This document shows positions 55,466 through 64,000 of a stretch of 64,000 bases of DNA, piece after piece (within the stretch, counting starts at the first letter, position 1; each line of letters begins with the position of its first letter). Where the stretch lies: contig NZ_FORY01000002.1 of assembly GCF_900114135.1 (NCBI RefSeq), forward strand, positions 62,001-126,000, given 5' to 3'. A program made the translations under genes and the position numbers. This DNA is from Celeribacter halophilus (GTDB lineage: Bacteria > Pseudomonadota > Alphaproteobacteria > Rhodobacterales > Rhodobacteraceae). A model generated the notes under the pieces. It did no database searches, was not told the origin of the DNA, and saw nothing but the letters and a program-made list of their open reading frames with translations.

Positions 55466-56176
55466 TCAGGCGGTGAGACCCGCGATCAGTTGATCTGCCA
55501 GTTCGCCCATATCCCGCCCGATGAAATCCGGTTGCGGCACCTGTGCCAGCGCGAGCGGCGCATTATGCGGGCGGGCGACAAACCCGCCACGCCATCCGCG
55601 CGTCTGTGCGCCAATCGTGTCCCAGATATGACAGGCAATCATGCAAAGCTCTTCGGGTTTCGCGCCCAGAGTTTCTGCCGTGCTGTCATAGACGGTGGGG
55701 TGAGGTTTGAACCGCTCGCTCGCATGCACGGTGAAATGCGCCTCGAAGAATGAGGCAATGCCAGCATTTTCCAGAGGCGAGAGGTCAGGAGAGGGCGCCG
55801 AATTGGTCAGGGTGACCAGCCGGAACCCCGCGTCCTGCAACCGCGTCAGGGCGGGGGCCACATCGGGATAGGCGGGCATGGAGGTCAGGCGGGTTTTCAA
55901 TTCCGCGATGTCGTCGGGTGTTACCTCTGCCTGATGGTTTGCCGCGACCATTTCAAACACGGCGGCGGCGATCTCTCCGAAGGGGCGATAGAGGCCCGTC
56001 AGAGTGAGGGTCTGGGAGTAGAGGATCAGTTCGGGGAACCATTCGCGCAAGACCTTCGCATCCCCGAAGACGCGTTCGAAGAGCGGGGAGAGGCTCGTGA
56101 GGTCCAGCAGTGTTTCATTGACGTCAAACACCAGAATGCCGGAGCGCGACGGGTGGGCTGTGTGGCTTGGCGTCAT
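55466..56176 (-). CDS. HAD-superfamily hydrolase, haloacid dehalogenase type II-like
   Basis: This 236-residue protein has HAD motif I as FDVNETLLD with D21-type nucleophile, motif II TLTNS, and [13 protein letters not shown] for the lysine region, then [18 protein letters not shown]. The whole layout is that of L-2-haloacid dehalogenases. A change from the typical motif I (FDAYGT) to FDVNET is common in related dehalogenase-like proteins of unclear substrate. It precedes a cytochrome P450 gene on the same strand only after its own end. Confidence 0.85.
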   Translation of the reverse strand: MTPSHTAHPSRSGILVFDVNETLLDLTSLSPLFERVFGDAKVLREWFPELILYSQTLTLTGLYRPFGEIAAAVFEMVAANHQAEVTPDDIAELKTRLTSMPAYPDVAPALTRLQDAGFRLVTLTNSAPSPDLSPLENAGIASFFEAHFTVHASERFKPHPTVYDSTAETLGAKPEELCMIACHIWDTIGAQTRGWRGGFVARPHNAPLALAQVPQPDFIGRDMGELADQLIAGLTA

Positions 56177-56268
56177 GAGGGAGACCTTTCACATGGGGTT
56201 CGGGCGGGGGTTCGGCTGGGTGGTCGGTGGGTTCGGTCCCGCGATAGAAGCCCATCGGTGTTTTCAGG

Positions 56269-57459
56269 TCAACGCGTCTTCACCACAAGTTGAGACAGCC
56301 CGTGGAAGTGCCATGTGTCGGCATAGACCGGCGGCTCGGCAAGGCGCAGCTCGGGGCAGCGGTCGAAGAGCTTCGGCAGGGCGACGCGCATTTCCAGCCG
56401 CGCCAGAGGGGCACCGACGCAAAAATGCACGCCCGCACCGAAGGAGGTGTTCTGTTTCACCTTGCGGTTCGGGTCGAACCGGTCGGGATGATCCCACGCC
56501 TGCGGATCGCGGTTGGCGGCGGCCAGCAAAAGCCCGATCCGGTCTCCGCGCTTCAGGTCCTGATCCAGAAACCGCGTATCCTCGTAGACCCAGCGCTGGA
56601 ACAGGTGCAGCGGCGGATCATAGCGCAGGAGTTCCTCGATGGTGCCGTCGATCTTCCCGTCCGAGAGGGCATCACGCGGGGTCTCGTGCTCCAGCAGGGT
56701 TTTGACCGCAATGCCGAGGCTGTGGACAGTGGCCTCATGCCCTGCGTTCAAAAGCAGGATGCAGGTGGTGATCAATTCGTCGGTGCCAAGCTTTTCGCCA
56801 TCCTCTTCGGCGGCGATGAGCGAGGTGATGAGATCGTCGGCAGGCTGCGAGCGCCGCGCTTCGACATAGTCGCGCATGAAGCCGGAGAACTCCGTGGCGG
56901 CGGTGGCCGCGGCTTCTTCGGTCGCGCGGGTGCGGGTGGGGGTATAGACCGCCACCATCGCATTGGACCACGCCAGAAGTTGCTCTGACATCTCTTCGGG
57001 CACGCCCAGAAGGCGGCAGATGATCCGCACGGGCACCATTTTGCAAAAGGCGGGCATCAGGTCGAAAGGCGCGCCGTCATCCGCAAAGCGGTCGATCAGA
57101 TCGTCGCTGATCTCTTCAAGATCGGGCACCAGCGCCTTGATCCGCCGCGAGGTGAAGGCGCGCAGCACCAGAGAGCGCAGACGCCTGTGCCGGTCGCCTT
57201 CAAGCTCCAGCATGGAGTGGTCTTCGATGTCGTAGAAGGGCCTCAGATGCGGAGGGATGTCGGGTTCGAACCCCGCAGGCGCCTCACGGCCAAAGCGGTT
57301 GTCACGCAAGGCCATCGACACCCCGTCATAGCCCGCCACCACAGGCAGGTTCAGCTCCTCCCACCAGACCATTTTCCCGCCTGCGCGAAGCCGGTCGTAA
57401 AAGGAATAGGGGTTCTGGACGAAATTCGGGTCGTTGGGGGCGCAGGAAAATCTCTTCAT
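56269..57459 (-). CDS. Cytochrome P450
   Basis: This 396-residue bacterial class I P450 has the I-helix LLNAGHEATVHSLG, an ExxR motif in EELLRYDPP, and the heme loop FGAGVHFCVGAPLARLE with the axial cysteine. The oxygen-activating threonine is shifted by an AT pair (GHEATV), as in several bacterial P450s. Electron partners are not adjacent. The start at 57459 removes a 12-residue extension to 57495. The substrate is unknown. Confidence 0.91.
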   Translation of the reverse strand: MKRFSCAPNDPNFVQNPYSFYDRLRAGGKMVWWEELNLPVVAGYDGVSMALRDNRFGREAPAGFEPDIPPHLRPFYDIEDHSMLELEGDRHRRLRSLVLRAFTSRRIKALVPDLEEISDDLIDRFADDGAPFDLMPAFCKMVPVRIICRLLGVPEEMSEQLLAWSNAMVAVYTPTRTRATEEAAATAATEFSGFMRDYVEARRSQPADDLITSLIAAEEDGEKLGTDELITTCILLLNAGHEATVHSLGIAVKTLLEHETPRDALSDGKIDGTIEELLRYDPPLHLFQRWVYEDTRFLDQDLKRGDRIGLLLAAANRDPQAWDHPDRFDPNRKVKQNTSFGAGVHFCVGAPLARLEMRVALPKLFDRCPELRLAEPPVYADTWHFHGLSQLVVKTR

Positions 57460-57623
57460 GACACTTGTTTGACCGCGAAGTGCTTTCCTTTGCAAGCGGG
57501 GTTTTCCGGTCTGCTTACATTGTTTGATTTCGCCCTATGATGACAGCTTGTCTACTTGTGCGTGCTTGCCACACACATCGCTGAAGAGTTGACTTCGGGT
57601 GAGGCCTTTGTGAACCTCTGGTA

Positions 57624-58091
57624 ATGCGGGAAGTAGTTCGCTCTTGTTATCTCAACGCGCCTCTTGAACGGATTTGGACAGAAGTCCGGAGACCGGCGCT
57701 TTTGTCCTTTGTGGCCCGCCCTTTGGTCGAAATTCGTCCGGTGAGGCCCGATCCGCTTCCCGAGGTGTGGGAGGTGGGGGACTACATCGTGAGTATGGTC
57801 TGGCGCGGTGTCATCCCTCTGGGAAGGCAGACTATTCGCATTTCCTACCCGACAGCCCCAAGCGGCACCAAACACCTCCGTGACAATGGGCAGAGTGCGA
57901 TGATCAAGCGTTGGGATCACCTGATTGTTTTGGAACCGGAGGGCTCCGGCACCCGCTACACAGATCGGGTGGTTATAGACGCAGGTCTTCTCACACTGCC
58001 CGTTGCAAGGTTTGCGCAATCTTTCTACGCGCATCGTCAACGGCGCTGGCAAAAGTTGGTGGAGTCCGGTTTCGCGTATGAGGCTGGCTGA
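57624..58091 (+). CDS. SRPBCC-like protein
   Basis: This 155-residue protein resembles START/SRPBCC ligand-binding folds: an N-terminal strand SCYLNAPLERIWTEVRRP, a central RWDHLIVLEPEGSGTRYTDRVVID and a C-terminal long helix RFAQSFYAHRQRRWQKL. Such proteins include polyketide cyclases and lipid carriers. No neighbour clarifies its role. The nearest genes are a divergent P450 and dctB. Confidence 0.75.
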   Translation: MREVVRSCYLNAPLERIWTEVRRPALLSFVARPLVEIRPVRPDPLPEVWEVGDYIVSMVWRGVIPLGRQTIRISYPTAPSGTKHLRDNGQSAMIKRWDHLIVLEPEGSGTRYTDRVVIDAGLLTLPVARFAQSFYAHRQRRWQKLVESGFAYEAG

Positions 58092-58267
58092 AACAGAACT
58101 CCGCATGGTGGCGGCGCGTGTCGGCCTTATACGCTCCGCAGAGCTTTTGACTTTCGCAAGCCAGCGGGTTCTATAAAAGAAAAGGATGGGAGGATGTCTT
58201 TTTGTTTTCGAATGGTCTTTTTGAATTTCCAAGAGGTAAAGGTTAGAGGTTTTCTAATCTGCAACGG

Positions 58268-60052
58268 ATGACAGATACGCCGCCTTTTCCAGAAAGTGAC
58301 ACCGCCGCCCTTCGTCAGCGCCTGTTCTGGGCGCTGGGCGGTCTTTGGGGCGTTGTCGCGCTCGGAGTGCTGGTCTTTTTCCTGAGCTTGCGGGCGGAGA
58401 TGGATCAGGCGGCAGAACGTGGAGCATCCGATCTCGAACTGGCGTCTGACCGTTTGACCACAGGTTTGCAGCGCTACCGCGAACTGGCCGTGTTCCTGTC
58501 GGATCATCCCACAGTGCTGACGGTGGCGCTGGAGGCCGATCCCGGTGCTCAGGCGACTGGGGCGACATCCGATCTTTTGCAAAGCATGGCGGATAAGACG
58601 GGGGCACATTCGCTCATGTTGGTGGCCGGAGACGGGCGGGTGCTTGCCTCCGCCGGAGAGGCGCGTTTGCCCACTGGCGCGCAACTGGCCTTGTCGCGGG
58701 CAATGGACGGGGCGCTGGGCGTGGCGCATTTTGTCGATCTCGAAGGGCGCAGGCGCTATGTCTTTGCCGCGCCCGTATTCGAGCCTAACGGTCCGGCACA
58801 GGCGGCGGTGGTGGTCAACGTCGATATCGGACTTCTGGAATGGGGCTGGCCGACGGAGGCTTCTGCCATCTATTTCACCGATTCCTACGGGGTGGTGTTC
58901 ATCTCGAACCGGTCCGAGCTGGTGTTGCGCGGCGGCTCATCCGGGCCGATGCCGGTCACGGCGCGTCATAGGGTGATGGGCCATGAGATATGGCGTCATG
59001 AGGCCGGCCCCTATATCCCGTCGCCCGCGCTGCATGTGACCCAGCCCTTGCCGGTGATCGGGCTTGAGGGCGAGTTGCTACGCGATTTGCGCCCTGTGCT
59101 GTCGGTGGCCGCGCTTCAGGCGGGGATGGCGTCGGCTCTGGGGCTGGTGTTTGCCGCCTTCGTGTTTTTTGCCACAGAGCGTCGCCGCACGCTGGCCGAG
59201 GCCAACGCCCGTCTTGAAGCCCGTGTGGCCGCACGCACCGAGGCGTTGGAACTGGCCAATCGCGACTTGCAGCATGAGGTGCGTGAGCGGCAGGAGGCCG
59301 AAGCCCGTCTCAAACGTGCGCAGGCGGATCTGGTGCAGGCCGGAAAGCTCTCCGCGCTGGGCGAGATGTCGGCGGGGATTTCCCACGAACTCAACCAGCC
59401 TTTGATGGCGATCCGGTCCTTTGCCGAGAATGCGCAGGCATTTCTGGAGCGGGGCAAACCCGAAAAAGCCGCAGAGAATCTGGGGCGGATTTCCGAACTG
59501 GCGCGGCGCATGGGGCGGATCATCAAGAACCTGCGTGCCTTTGCCCGTCAGGAGCCGGAGACCATCACCGATGTCGAACTGACCGCCGTGGTCGAAGCCG
59601 CCTTGGAGATGACACAGGCGAAGATGTCCAACGCGGGGGTGACGCTTGTGTGGTCGCCTGCGGGTCAGGTCTGGGTGCGCGGCGGCGAGGTGCGGTTGCA
59701 GCAGGTGGTGATGAACCTTCTGTCCAATGCCGTGGATGCGGTGAAGGACGCGCCGGAAAAGCGGATCGAGATCGCGCTCTTGCCCGCGTCCGCGCCGGAC
59801 ATGCCGACACGGTTCACGATTTCCGACACCGGACCGGGGATTTCCGAGCCGGAAAAGATCTTCGATCCGTTCTATACCACGAAAGAAGTCGGAGCCTCCG
59901 AGGGCATGGGGCTTGGCCTGTCGATTTCCTACGGGCTGGTGCAAAGTTTCGGCGGGCGTATCCGTGGCGAGAACCGTGCCGAAGGGGGCGCGCAGTTCAC
60001 CATAGAGTTGCAACCCGTAGCAAAGAAGGAGGGGGCCAATGCCGCCAATTGA
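58268..60052 (+). CDS. dctB: C4-dicarboxylate sensor histidine kinase DctB
   Basis: This 594-residue kinase has membrane helices near 17-40 and 275-300 with a dCACHE-type periplasmic sensor between them, a short coiled coil (residues 305-350), the H-box ISHELNQPLMAI, the N-box LLSNAVDAVKDA and the G-boxes SDTGPGIS and GMGLGLSIS. DctB proteins sense succinate or malate in the periplasm and control DctD. dctD starts 14 bp before its stop, and the dctPQM transporter follows. Confidence 0.92.
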   Translation: MTDTPPFPESDTAALRQRLFWALGGLWGVVALGVLVFFLSLRAEMDQAAERGASDLELASDRLTTGLQRYRELAVFLSDHPTVLTVALEADPGAQATGATSDLLQSMADKTGAHSLMLVAGDGRVLASAGEARLPTGAQLALSRAMDGALGVAHFVDLEGRRRYVFAAPVFEPNGPAQAAVVVNVDIGLLEWGWPTEASAIYFTDSYGVVFISNRSELVLRGGSSGPMPVTARHRVMGHEIWRHEAGPYIPSPALHVTQPLPVIGLEGELLRDLRPVLSVAALQAGMASALGLVFAAFVFFATERRRTLAEANARLEARVAARTEALELANRDLQHEVRERQEAEARLKRAQADLVQAGKLSALGEMSAGISHELNQPLMAIRSFAENAQAFLERGKPEKAAENLGRISELARRMGRIIKNLRAFARQEPETITDVELTAVVEAALEMTQAKMSNAGVTLVWSPAGQVWVRGGEVRLQQVVMNLLSNAVDAVKDAPEKRIEIALLPASAPDMPTRFTISDTGPGISEPEKIFDPFYTTKEVGASEGMGLGLSISYGLVQSFGGRIRGENRAEGGAQFTIELQPVAKKEGANAAN

Positions 60053-61268
60053 TCGTGTGCTTCTGGTCGATGACGATTCCTCGGTGCGCGAGGCGCTGGG
60101 CCAGACGCTGGAGCTTGCCGATCTCAGGCCCACTCTGGTGGGCAGCTATATCGAGGCCAAGGATCATATCACCCGCGATTTTGCGGGGGTGGTGATCTCC
60201 GACATCAGGATGCCCGGCAAGGACGGGTTCGCGCTTTTGCACTATGCGCAATCGGTGGACCCCGAACTGCCGGTGATCCTTCTGACCGGTGAGGGCGATG
60301 TGCCGATGGCGGTGCGCGGGATTTCCGAAGGGGCATTCGATTTTCTGGAAAAACCCTGTGCGCCCAGTGACTTGGTTGCCGTTGCTGAGAAGGGGCTGAA
60401 AACCCGCGCTCTGGTTCTGGAAAACCGTCGCCTCAAACGGCAGGTGGAACAGGGCGATGCTGCGGCGCGTTTGTTGCGGGGCGTTTCCGCTCTGGCAAAA
60501 CGGATGCGCGAAGAGGCCCGCGCCGTGGCGCGCTCTGCCGCCGATGTGCTGGTCACGGGCGAGCCGGGGGTCGGGACCGCAAAAATGGCCGAGGTGGTGC
60601 ATCTGTTGTCGGCGGGATCGATGGCGCCGTTTCTCAAATATCCGGCCTCCGCGATGACGGAAGACAGTCTTGCGCAGGCTTTTGCCACGGCCAAGGGCGG
60701 CTCGGTCTTTCTTGACGAGATCGCGGGCCTGTCCAGTCCGGCGCAATTCGCGCTTCTCGAAGAGCTGGAGCCGCACGACCGGCCCCGCCTGATCGCGGGC
60801 ACCTATGCCGATCTGAGCAAGGAAGCGGCCGAGGGGCGGTTTTCGCCCGATCTGTTTTACAGGCTGGAGGCCGCCGTGATCCGTATTCCGCCGCTGCGCG
60901 AGCGGCGCGAGGACATACCTGTTCTGTTCCGCCACTATGTCTCGATTGCCTGTGAGCAAAGTGACCTGCCTGTGCCGGAGATCACCTCGGACGTGATTTC
61001 CAACCTCATGGCGCAGGACTGGCCGGGCAATGCGCGCTCGCTGATGAACGCGGCGATGCGCTTTGCGATGGGCCTGACCGACGGAGAGGCGCAGGAGGAG
61101 TTGGGGCTGGCCGAACAACTGGCGCAGGTGGAGCGCTCCTTGCTCATCGCGGCGCTGCAACGGCATCACGGCAATGCGACCGAAGCGGCCAAGGGGCTGA
61201 AACTGCCGCGCAAGACGTTTTACGATAAGCTGGCACGCCACGGGGTCAAGGCGGAGATCTATCGGTGA
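60039..61268 (+). CDS. dctD: DctD-like response regulator with degenerate AAA domain
   Basis: This 409-residue protein has a receiver domain (LLVDDDSSVREALG, phospho-aspartate in ISDIRMPGKDGF, LTGEGD, EKPC) and a Fis helix-turn-helix (GNATEAAKGLKLPRKTFYDKL). The middle AAA+ domain is altered: Walker A reads GEPGVGTAK where GExGxGKE is expected, so the lysine is lost; the GAFTGA loop is absent because the part before Walker B (GGSVFLDEI) is shortened; and FRxDL is FSPDL. It should therefore not contact sigma-54. Homologous NtrC/HupR proteins of Rhodobacter also lack GAFTGA. It probably works with the main sigma factor. Confidence 0.9.
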   Translation: MPPIDRVLLVDDDSSVREALGQTLELADLRPTLVGSYIEAKDHITRDFAGVVISDIRMPGKDGFALLHYAQSVDPELPVILLTGEGDVPMAVRGISEGAFDFLEKPCAPSDLVAVAEKGLKTRALVLENRRLKRQVEQGDAAARLLRGVSALAKRMREEARAVARSAADVLVTGEPGVGTAKMAEVVHLLSAGSMAPFLKYPASAMTEDSLAQAFATAKGGSVFLDEIAGLSSPAQFALLEELEPHDRPRLIAGTYADLSKEAAEGRFSPDLFYRLEAAVIRIPPLRERREDIPVLFRHYVSIACEQSDLPVPEITSDVISNLMAQDWPGNARSLMNAAMRFAMGLTDGEAQEELGLAEQLAQVERSLLIAALQRHHGNATEAAKGLKLPRKTFYDKLARHGVKAEIYR

Positions 61269-61303
61269 GAGACGCTATTTGTATCAAGAGGAAAGATAGA
61301 ACG

Positions 61304-61648
61304 ATGAAGATTTTTCGCGCATGTATTGGGGTGGCACTCACTTGCGCCACACCTTTGATGTCCGAGGCCCAAGAGGCAAAGAGTTTCGCATACACCCAGC
61401 CGATGGAGGGTGTGTACGCACAATATTGGACCGCGCAAGAGCTCGCTGTGCAGGATGCCTATGCGGGACAACCGTATCGTCTTTATGTGGAGGGGCAGGG
61501 CAAGCTTGGCGAGTTTCACGGAATTCTGAACCTCGATTGCACAACTCCGCGATTTTCAACCTGGCTGGCCCAATCCGAGTACCTGAGTTCTGACGCTGTA
61601 CCGGCAGAGGTGATCAACGGTTTGCGAGTGATTTGGTGTGAGGGTTAG
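61304..61648 (+). CDS. Small secreted protein between dctD and dctP
   Basis: This 114-residue protein starts at the ATG at 61304 after AGAGGAAAG. A signal peptide (about 1-22, MKIFRACIGVALTCATPLMSE) precedes a short domain with cysteines in NLDCTTP and IWCEG that may pair. No family is recognised. It follows dctD by 35 bp, which suggests cotranscription. Confidence 0.65.
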   Translation: MKIFRACIGVALTCATPLMSEAQEAKSFAYTQPMEGVYAQYWTAQELAVQDAYAGQPYRLYVEGQGKLGEFHGILNLDCTTPRFSTWLAQSEYLSSDAVPAEVINGLRVIWCEG

Positions 61649-61662
61649 AGGTTTGAGTCGAT

Positions 61663-61713
61663 GTGTGCGACAATCCGCACACACGCAATTTTCTTGCGTG
61701 CGGAAAATCGCAC
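61663..61713. promoter_or_regulatory. Tandem palindromes upstream of dctP, likely DctD sites
   Basis: GTGTGCG-N6-CGCACAC (61663-61682) and GTGCG-N6-CGCAC (61698-61713) are perfect inverted repeats with 6-bp spacers and centres 33 bp apart, about three helical turns. They resemble the tandem upstream sites described for rhizobial DctD (GTGCGGAAATCCGCAC type). They lie 204-254 bp before the dctP ATG. No sigma-54 promoter (TGGCAC-N5-TTGCA type) was found between them and dctP. Confidence 0.7.
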
Positions 61714-61916
61714 ACTTGCGCCTGACGCATGGCGGATATGCGTTTTGACCTTTCTGTAAGTGACTGACCTAAAAGCGATTTCAAAAAATTTTCACCTTTT
61801 CGTCACCTCCCCTTGAAGCAAAAGCGGGCGGTTTGTTTTCTCTGCTTCGAGCGCAAAGGGGACATTGCTGCCCCGCCTGCGCCTGAATTTTTGGTTTCAT
61901 GATAGGGAGGACACCC

Positions 61917-62918
61917 ATGAAATTTCTCGCAACCGCCGCAACGGCTCTTGCTCTGAGCGTGACCGCAACCGCAGGTTTTGCTGCCTGTGACGATGGCGAA
62001 ATGGTCATCAAGTTCAGCCACGTCACCAACACGGACAAGCACCCCAAAGGCATCGCCGCCCAGTTGTTCGCCGACCGCGTGAACGAAGAGATGGACGGCA
62101 AGGTCTGTGTCGAGGTCTATCCGAACTCCACGCTCTACAACGATGATCAGGTTCTCGAAGCGATGCTGCAAGGCGACGTTCAGATGGCGGCTCCATCGCT
62201 GTCGAAATTCGAAACCTTCACCAAGATCTACCGTATCTTCGATCTGCCCTTCATGTTCAAAAACATGGATGCCGTGGAAGAGTTCCAGAACTCCGATGCC
62301 GGTGAAGCGATGAAGCAGGTCATGGTGCGCCGTGGTCTTCTGGGTCTCGAATTCTGGCACAACGGTCTGAAACAGATCTCCGCCAACAAGCCGCTGATCA
62401 ACCCTGAAGACGCAGCCGGCCTGAAATTCCGCGTGCAGCCTTCCGACGTGCTGGTTGCCCAGATGGAAGCTCTGAACGCCTCGCCGCAGCCGATGGCCTT
62501 CTCCGAAGTTTACGGCGCACTGCAAACCGGCGTTGTGGACGGTCAACAGAACACATGGTCCAACATCTATGGTCAGAAGTTCTTTGAAGTGCAGGACGGC
62601 GTTACCGAAACCAACCACGGTCTTCTCGACTATATGGTTGTGACCTCTGTGGACTGGTGGGAAGGGCTTGATGCCGACATCCGTGACCAGCTCGCCACGA
62701 TTCTGGAAGAAGTCACCGTCGAACGCAACGCGGCCATCGGTCAGGTGGACGCTGACAACCGTCAGGCTGTTCTGGATGCCGGTGGTGTGATCCGCGAACT
62801 GACCGAAGAGCAACGTCAGGCTTGGGTCGATATGATGAAACCGGTCTGGGCCCAGTTCGAAGCCGATGTGGGTGCCGAGAACATCGCTCTGGCACAAGAA
62901 ATCAACGCCAAGCACTAA
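61917..62918 (+). CDS. dctP: TRAP transporter solute-binding protein DctP
   Basis: This 333-residue periplasmic receptor starts at the ATG at 61917 with AGGGAGG upstream and has a signal peptide (about 1-26). DctP features are KFSHVTNTDKHPKGIAAQLFADRVNEEM, LQGDVQMAAPSLSKF, FRVQPSDVLVAQMEALNASPQPM with the conserved carboxylate-binding arginine, and GVVDGQQNTWSNI. The ligand is probably succinate, malate or fumarate, in line with dctBD. Confidence 0.93.
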   Translation: MKFLATAATALALSVTATAGFAACDDGEMVIKFSHVTNTDKHPKGIAAQLFADRVNEEMDGKVCVEVYPNSTLYNDDQVLEAMLQGDVQMAAPSLSKFETFTKIYRIFDLPFMFKNMDAVEEFQNSDAGEAMKQVMVRRGLLGLEFWHNGLKQISANKPLINPEDAAGLKFRVQPSDVLVAQMEALNASPQPMAFSEVYGALQTGVVDGQQNTWSNIYGQKFFEVQDGVTETNHGLLDYMVVTSVDWWEGLDADIRDQLATILEEVTVERNAAIGQVDADNRQAVLDAGGVIRELTEEQRQAWVDMMKPVWAQFEADVGAENIALAQEINAKH

Positions 62919-62937
62919 GCTGGCGGTCACGACGACA

Positions 62938-62960
62938 GGGCCCCGTCTCTGATGGGGCCT
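62938..62960 (+). terminator. Weak stem-loop between dctP and dctQ
   Basis: GGCCCC pairs with GGGGCC around a 9-nt loop, followed by TTGTTT. Such attenuators commonly follow binding-protein genes and lower expression of the downstream permease genes. Confidence 0.5.
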
Positions 62961-63032
62961 TGTTTACACCCGAAGACCGGGTGATCCGGTTCGCAAACAG
63001 GCCGGGAAGAGGGGCAAGAGGGGTCACTCACC

Positions 63033-63722
63033 ATGACACAATATCAAGACAATCTACCGAAATCGGCCTTGGCGGCCTTCTTCGACGGGCTCGAAGAGAA
63101 CATCATCGCGCTGATCCTCGGTCTGATGACGCTCATCACATTCGCCAATGTGGTGCTGCGCTACCTGTTCAACCAATCCCTGATCTGGGGCCTCGAAGTG
63201 GTGCTAATCCTCTTCGCGTGGATGGTTCTTCTGGGGATTTCCTACGGGTTCAAAAAGACCTCGCACCTTGGTGTGGATGCGGTGATCAACATTCTGCCGA
63301 CGCGCGGGCAACGTGTGCTTGCGATTATTTCTGCCGTGGTCTGTCTGATCTATGCAGCACTTTTGTTGAAAGGCGCTTGGGACTACTGGGCCCCGTTTGC
63401 CGCGTTGCAGCCGACCGAAGGCCGCTGGTTCCCGACGGGGTTCACCGAGAACACGCGTGACCGTGCGTTCTATGTCACCGATCAGGTGCCGATGCTGGAC
63501 ATGTTCCGCTGGCTCGAAGGGTTGATCAACTATGGCGACAGCTATGACAAGCTGCCGCGGGTGATCCCCTATGCCATTCTGCCCTTTTCCACCGCACTGA
63601 TCCTTCTGCGTGTGGTTCAGGCCACCGTCCGTATCGTGACGGGCAAGCAGAACTCCCTGATCGTCTCTCATGAGGCCGAAGACGAAGTCGAGCGCGTCGC
63701 GCACGGCGAATACGAGGAATAA
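63033..63722 (+). CDS. dctQ: TRAP transporter small permease subunit DctQ
   Basis: This 229-residue protein has four membrane helices: about 19-40 (ENIIALILGLMTLITFANVVL), 50-70, 90-112 and 180-200. The loop between helices 3 and 4 is unusually long, making it longer than the common 160-190 residues. DctQ joins DctP to the large DctM permease. It lies 114 bp after dctP and 6 bp before dctM. Confidence 0.92.
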   Translation: MTQYQDNLPKSALAAFFDGLEENIIALILGLMTLITFANVVLRYLFNQSLIWGLEVVLILFAWMVLLGISYGFKKTSHLGVDAVINILPTRGQRVLAIISAVVCLIYAALLLKGAWDYWAPFAALQPTEGRWFPTGFTENTRDRAFYVTDQVPMLDMFRWLEGLINYGDSYDKLPRVIPYAILPFSTALILLRVVQATVRIVTGKQNSLIVSHEAEDEVERVAHGEYEE

Positions 63723-63728
63723 CCCCAA

Positions 63729-64000
63729 TGGATGTCGTCTTTCTTTTCGCCATGGTCATCGGCCTTCTGCTGATCGGTGTGCCGATTGCAGTCTCTCTGG
63801 GCCTGTCCTCCATCATCTTCCTGTTGATGTTCTCCGACACATCGCTCGCGTCGGTGGCCCAGTCGCTCTATCAGGCGATGGCAGGGCACTACACGCTTCT
63901 GGCCATCCCCTTCTTCATCCTTGCCTCCTCGTTCATGTCGACGGGCGGTGTGGCCAAACGCATCGTGCGCTTTGCCATTGCCTGTGTGGGGCATTTCCAC
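63729..64000 (+). CDS. dctM: TRAP transporter large permease subunit DctM (5' part)
   Basis: The window holds the first 90 codons of a 420-440-residue permease. DctM features are the opening VFLFAMVIGLLLIGVPIAVSLGLSS and the following AMAGHYTLLAIPFFILASSFM. A GAGGAA site precedes the ATG. It carries out sodium-driven uptake with DctP and DctQ. The rest lies outside the window. Confidence 0.93.

Noticed and set aside
57250-57290. tRNA-like GGTTCGAACCC stretch
   Set aside because: It lies inside the cytochrome P450 gene (minus strand) and no cloverleaf arms surround it.
61649-61916. Sigma-54 promoter before dctP
   Set aside because: No GG/GC pair with the 10-bp spacing of the -24/-12 consensus was found; the closest, TGGCGGATATGC, has wrong spacing.
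16-64000. CRISPR array, insertion sequence or integrated phage
   Set aside because: No spaced repeats, transposase or integrase frames, or attachment-site duplications were seen; the endolysin and holin stand without structural phage genes.

Overview
The window is GC-rich, gene-dense chromosomal DNA that looks like a Roseobacter-clade member of the Rhodobacterales (Alphaproteobacteria). Pointers are an alphaproteobacterial LexA with GTTC-N7-GTTC boxes, a coiled-coil protein beside zapA, a Rhodobacterales gene-transfer-agent (GTA) type endolysin/holin pair, a DctPQM TRAP transporter, soxYZ with a SqrR/BigR-like repressor, and a bolA-grxD pair. No tRNA, rRNA, CRISPR array, insertion sequence or prophage structural gene was recognised. 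The genus cannot be fixed from sequence alone.

Layout. (1) 1-14780: an IclR-type regulator, cut by the window edge, is divergent from a compact run of 14 genes that mostly overlap by 4-11 bp. The run encodes a small unknown protein, a NitT/TauT-type ABC importer, a Rieske oxygenase, two SDR dehydrogenases, an alpha/beta hydrolase, a type I extradiol dioxygenase, a ThDP enzyme, an aspartate-dehydrogenase-like enzyme, an aldehyde dehydrogenase, an FprA-like reductase, a flavodoxin and a pentapeptide-like protein. It reads as an uptake and ring-cleavage pathway for an unknown aromatic compound and is the best candidate here for an undescribed system. (2) 14793-20081: an FAD oxidoreductase, glycerate 2-kinase, then a sulfur island (SqrR-like repressor, soxY lacking its carrier cysteine, soxZ, a Crp/Fnr regulator, a DUF2892 protein). 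(3) 20292-38174: mmsA with a LysR gene, a CBS protein, coaD, two GAPDH genes, transketolase, zapA, grxD, bolA, purL, LysR, an acyltransferase and murI.

(4) 38317-46166: argC, then a cytochrome c maturation locus (ccmE, ccmF, ccmH) split by a membrane-anchored nuclease and a GTA-type lysis cassette: endolysin, 3-TM holin and three small coupled genes, one of 45 codons. An enoyl-CoA hydratase follows. (5) 46282-57459: gltA, gltX, comEC, lexA with a triple GTTC operator, moeA-moaC-trpC, a haloacid dehalogenase and a cytochrome P450. (6) 57624-64000: an SRPBCC-like protein, then a C4-dicarboxylate system: dctB, a degenerate dctD, a small secreted protein, two tandem operator palindromes, dctP, dctQ and the start of dctM.

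The strongest second-look items are the 14-gene catabolic run, the SoxY without a GGCGG tail, the DctD without Walker A lysine or GAFTGA loop but with well-formed DctD-like operators downstream, and the lysis cassette inside the ccm locus.
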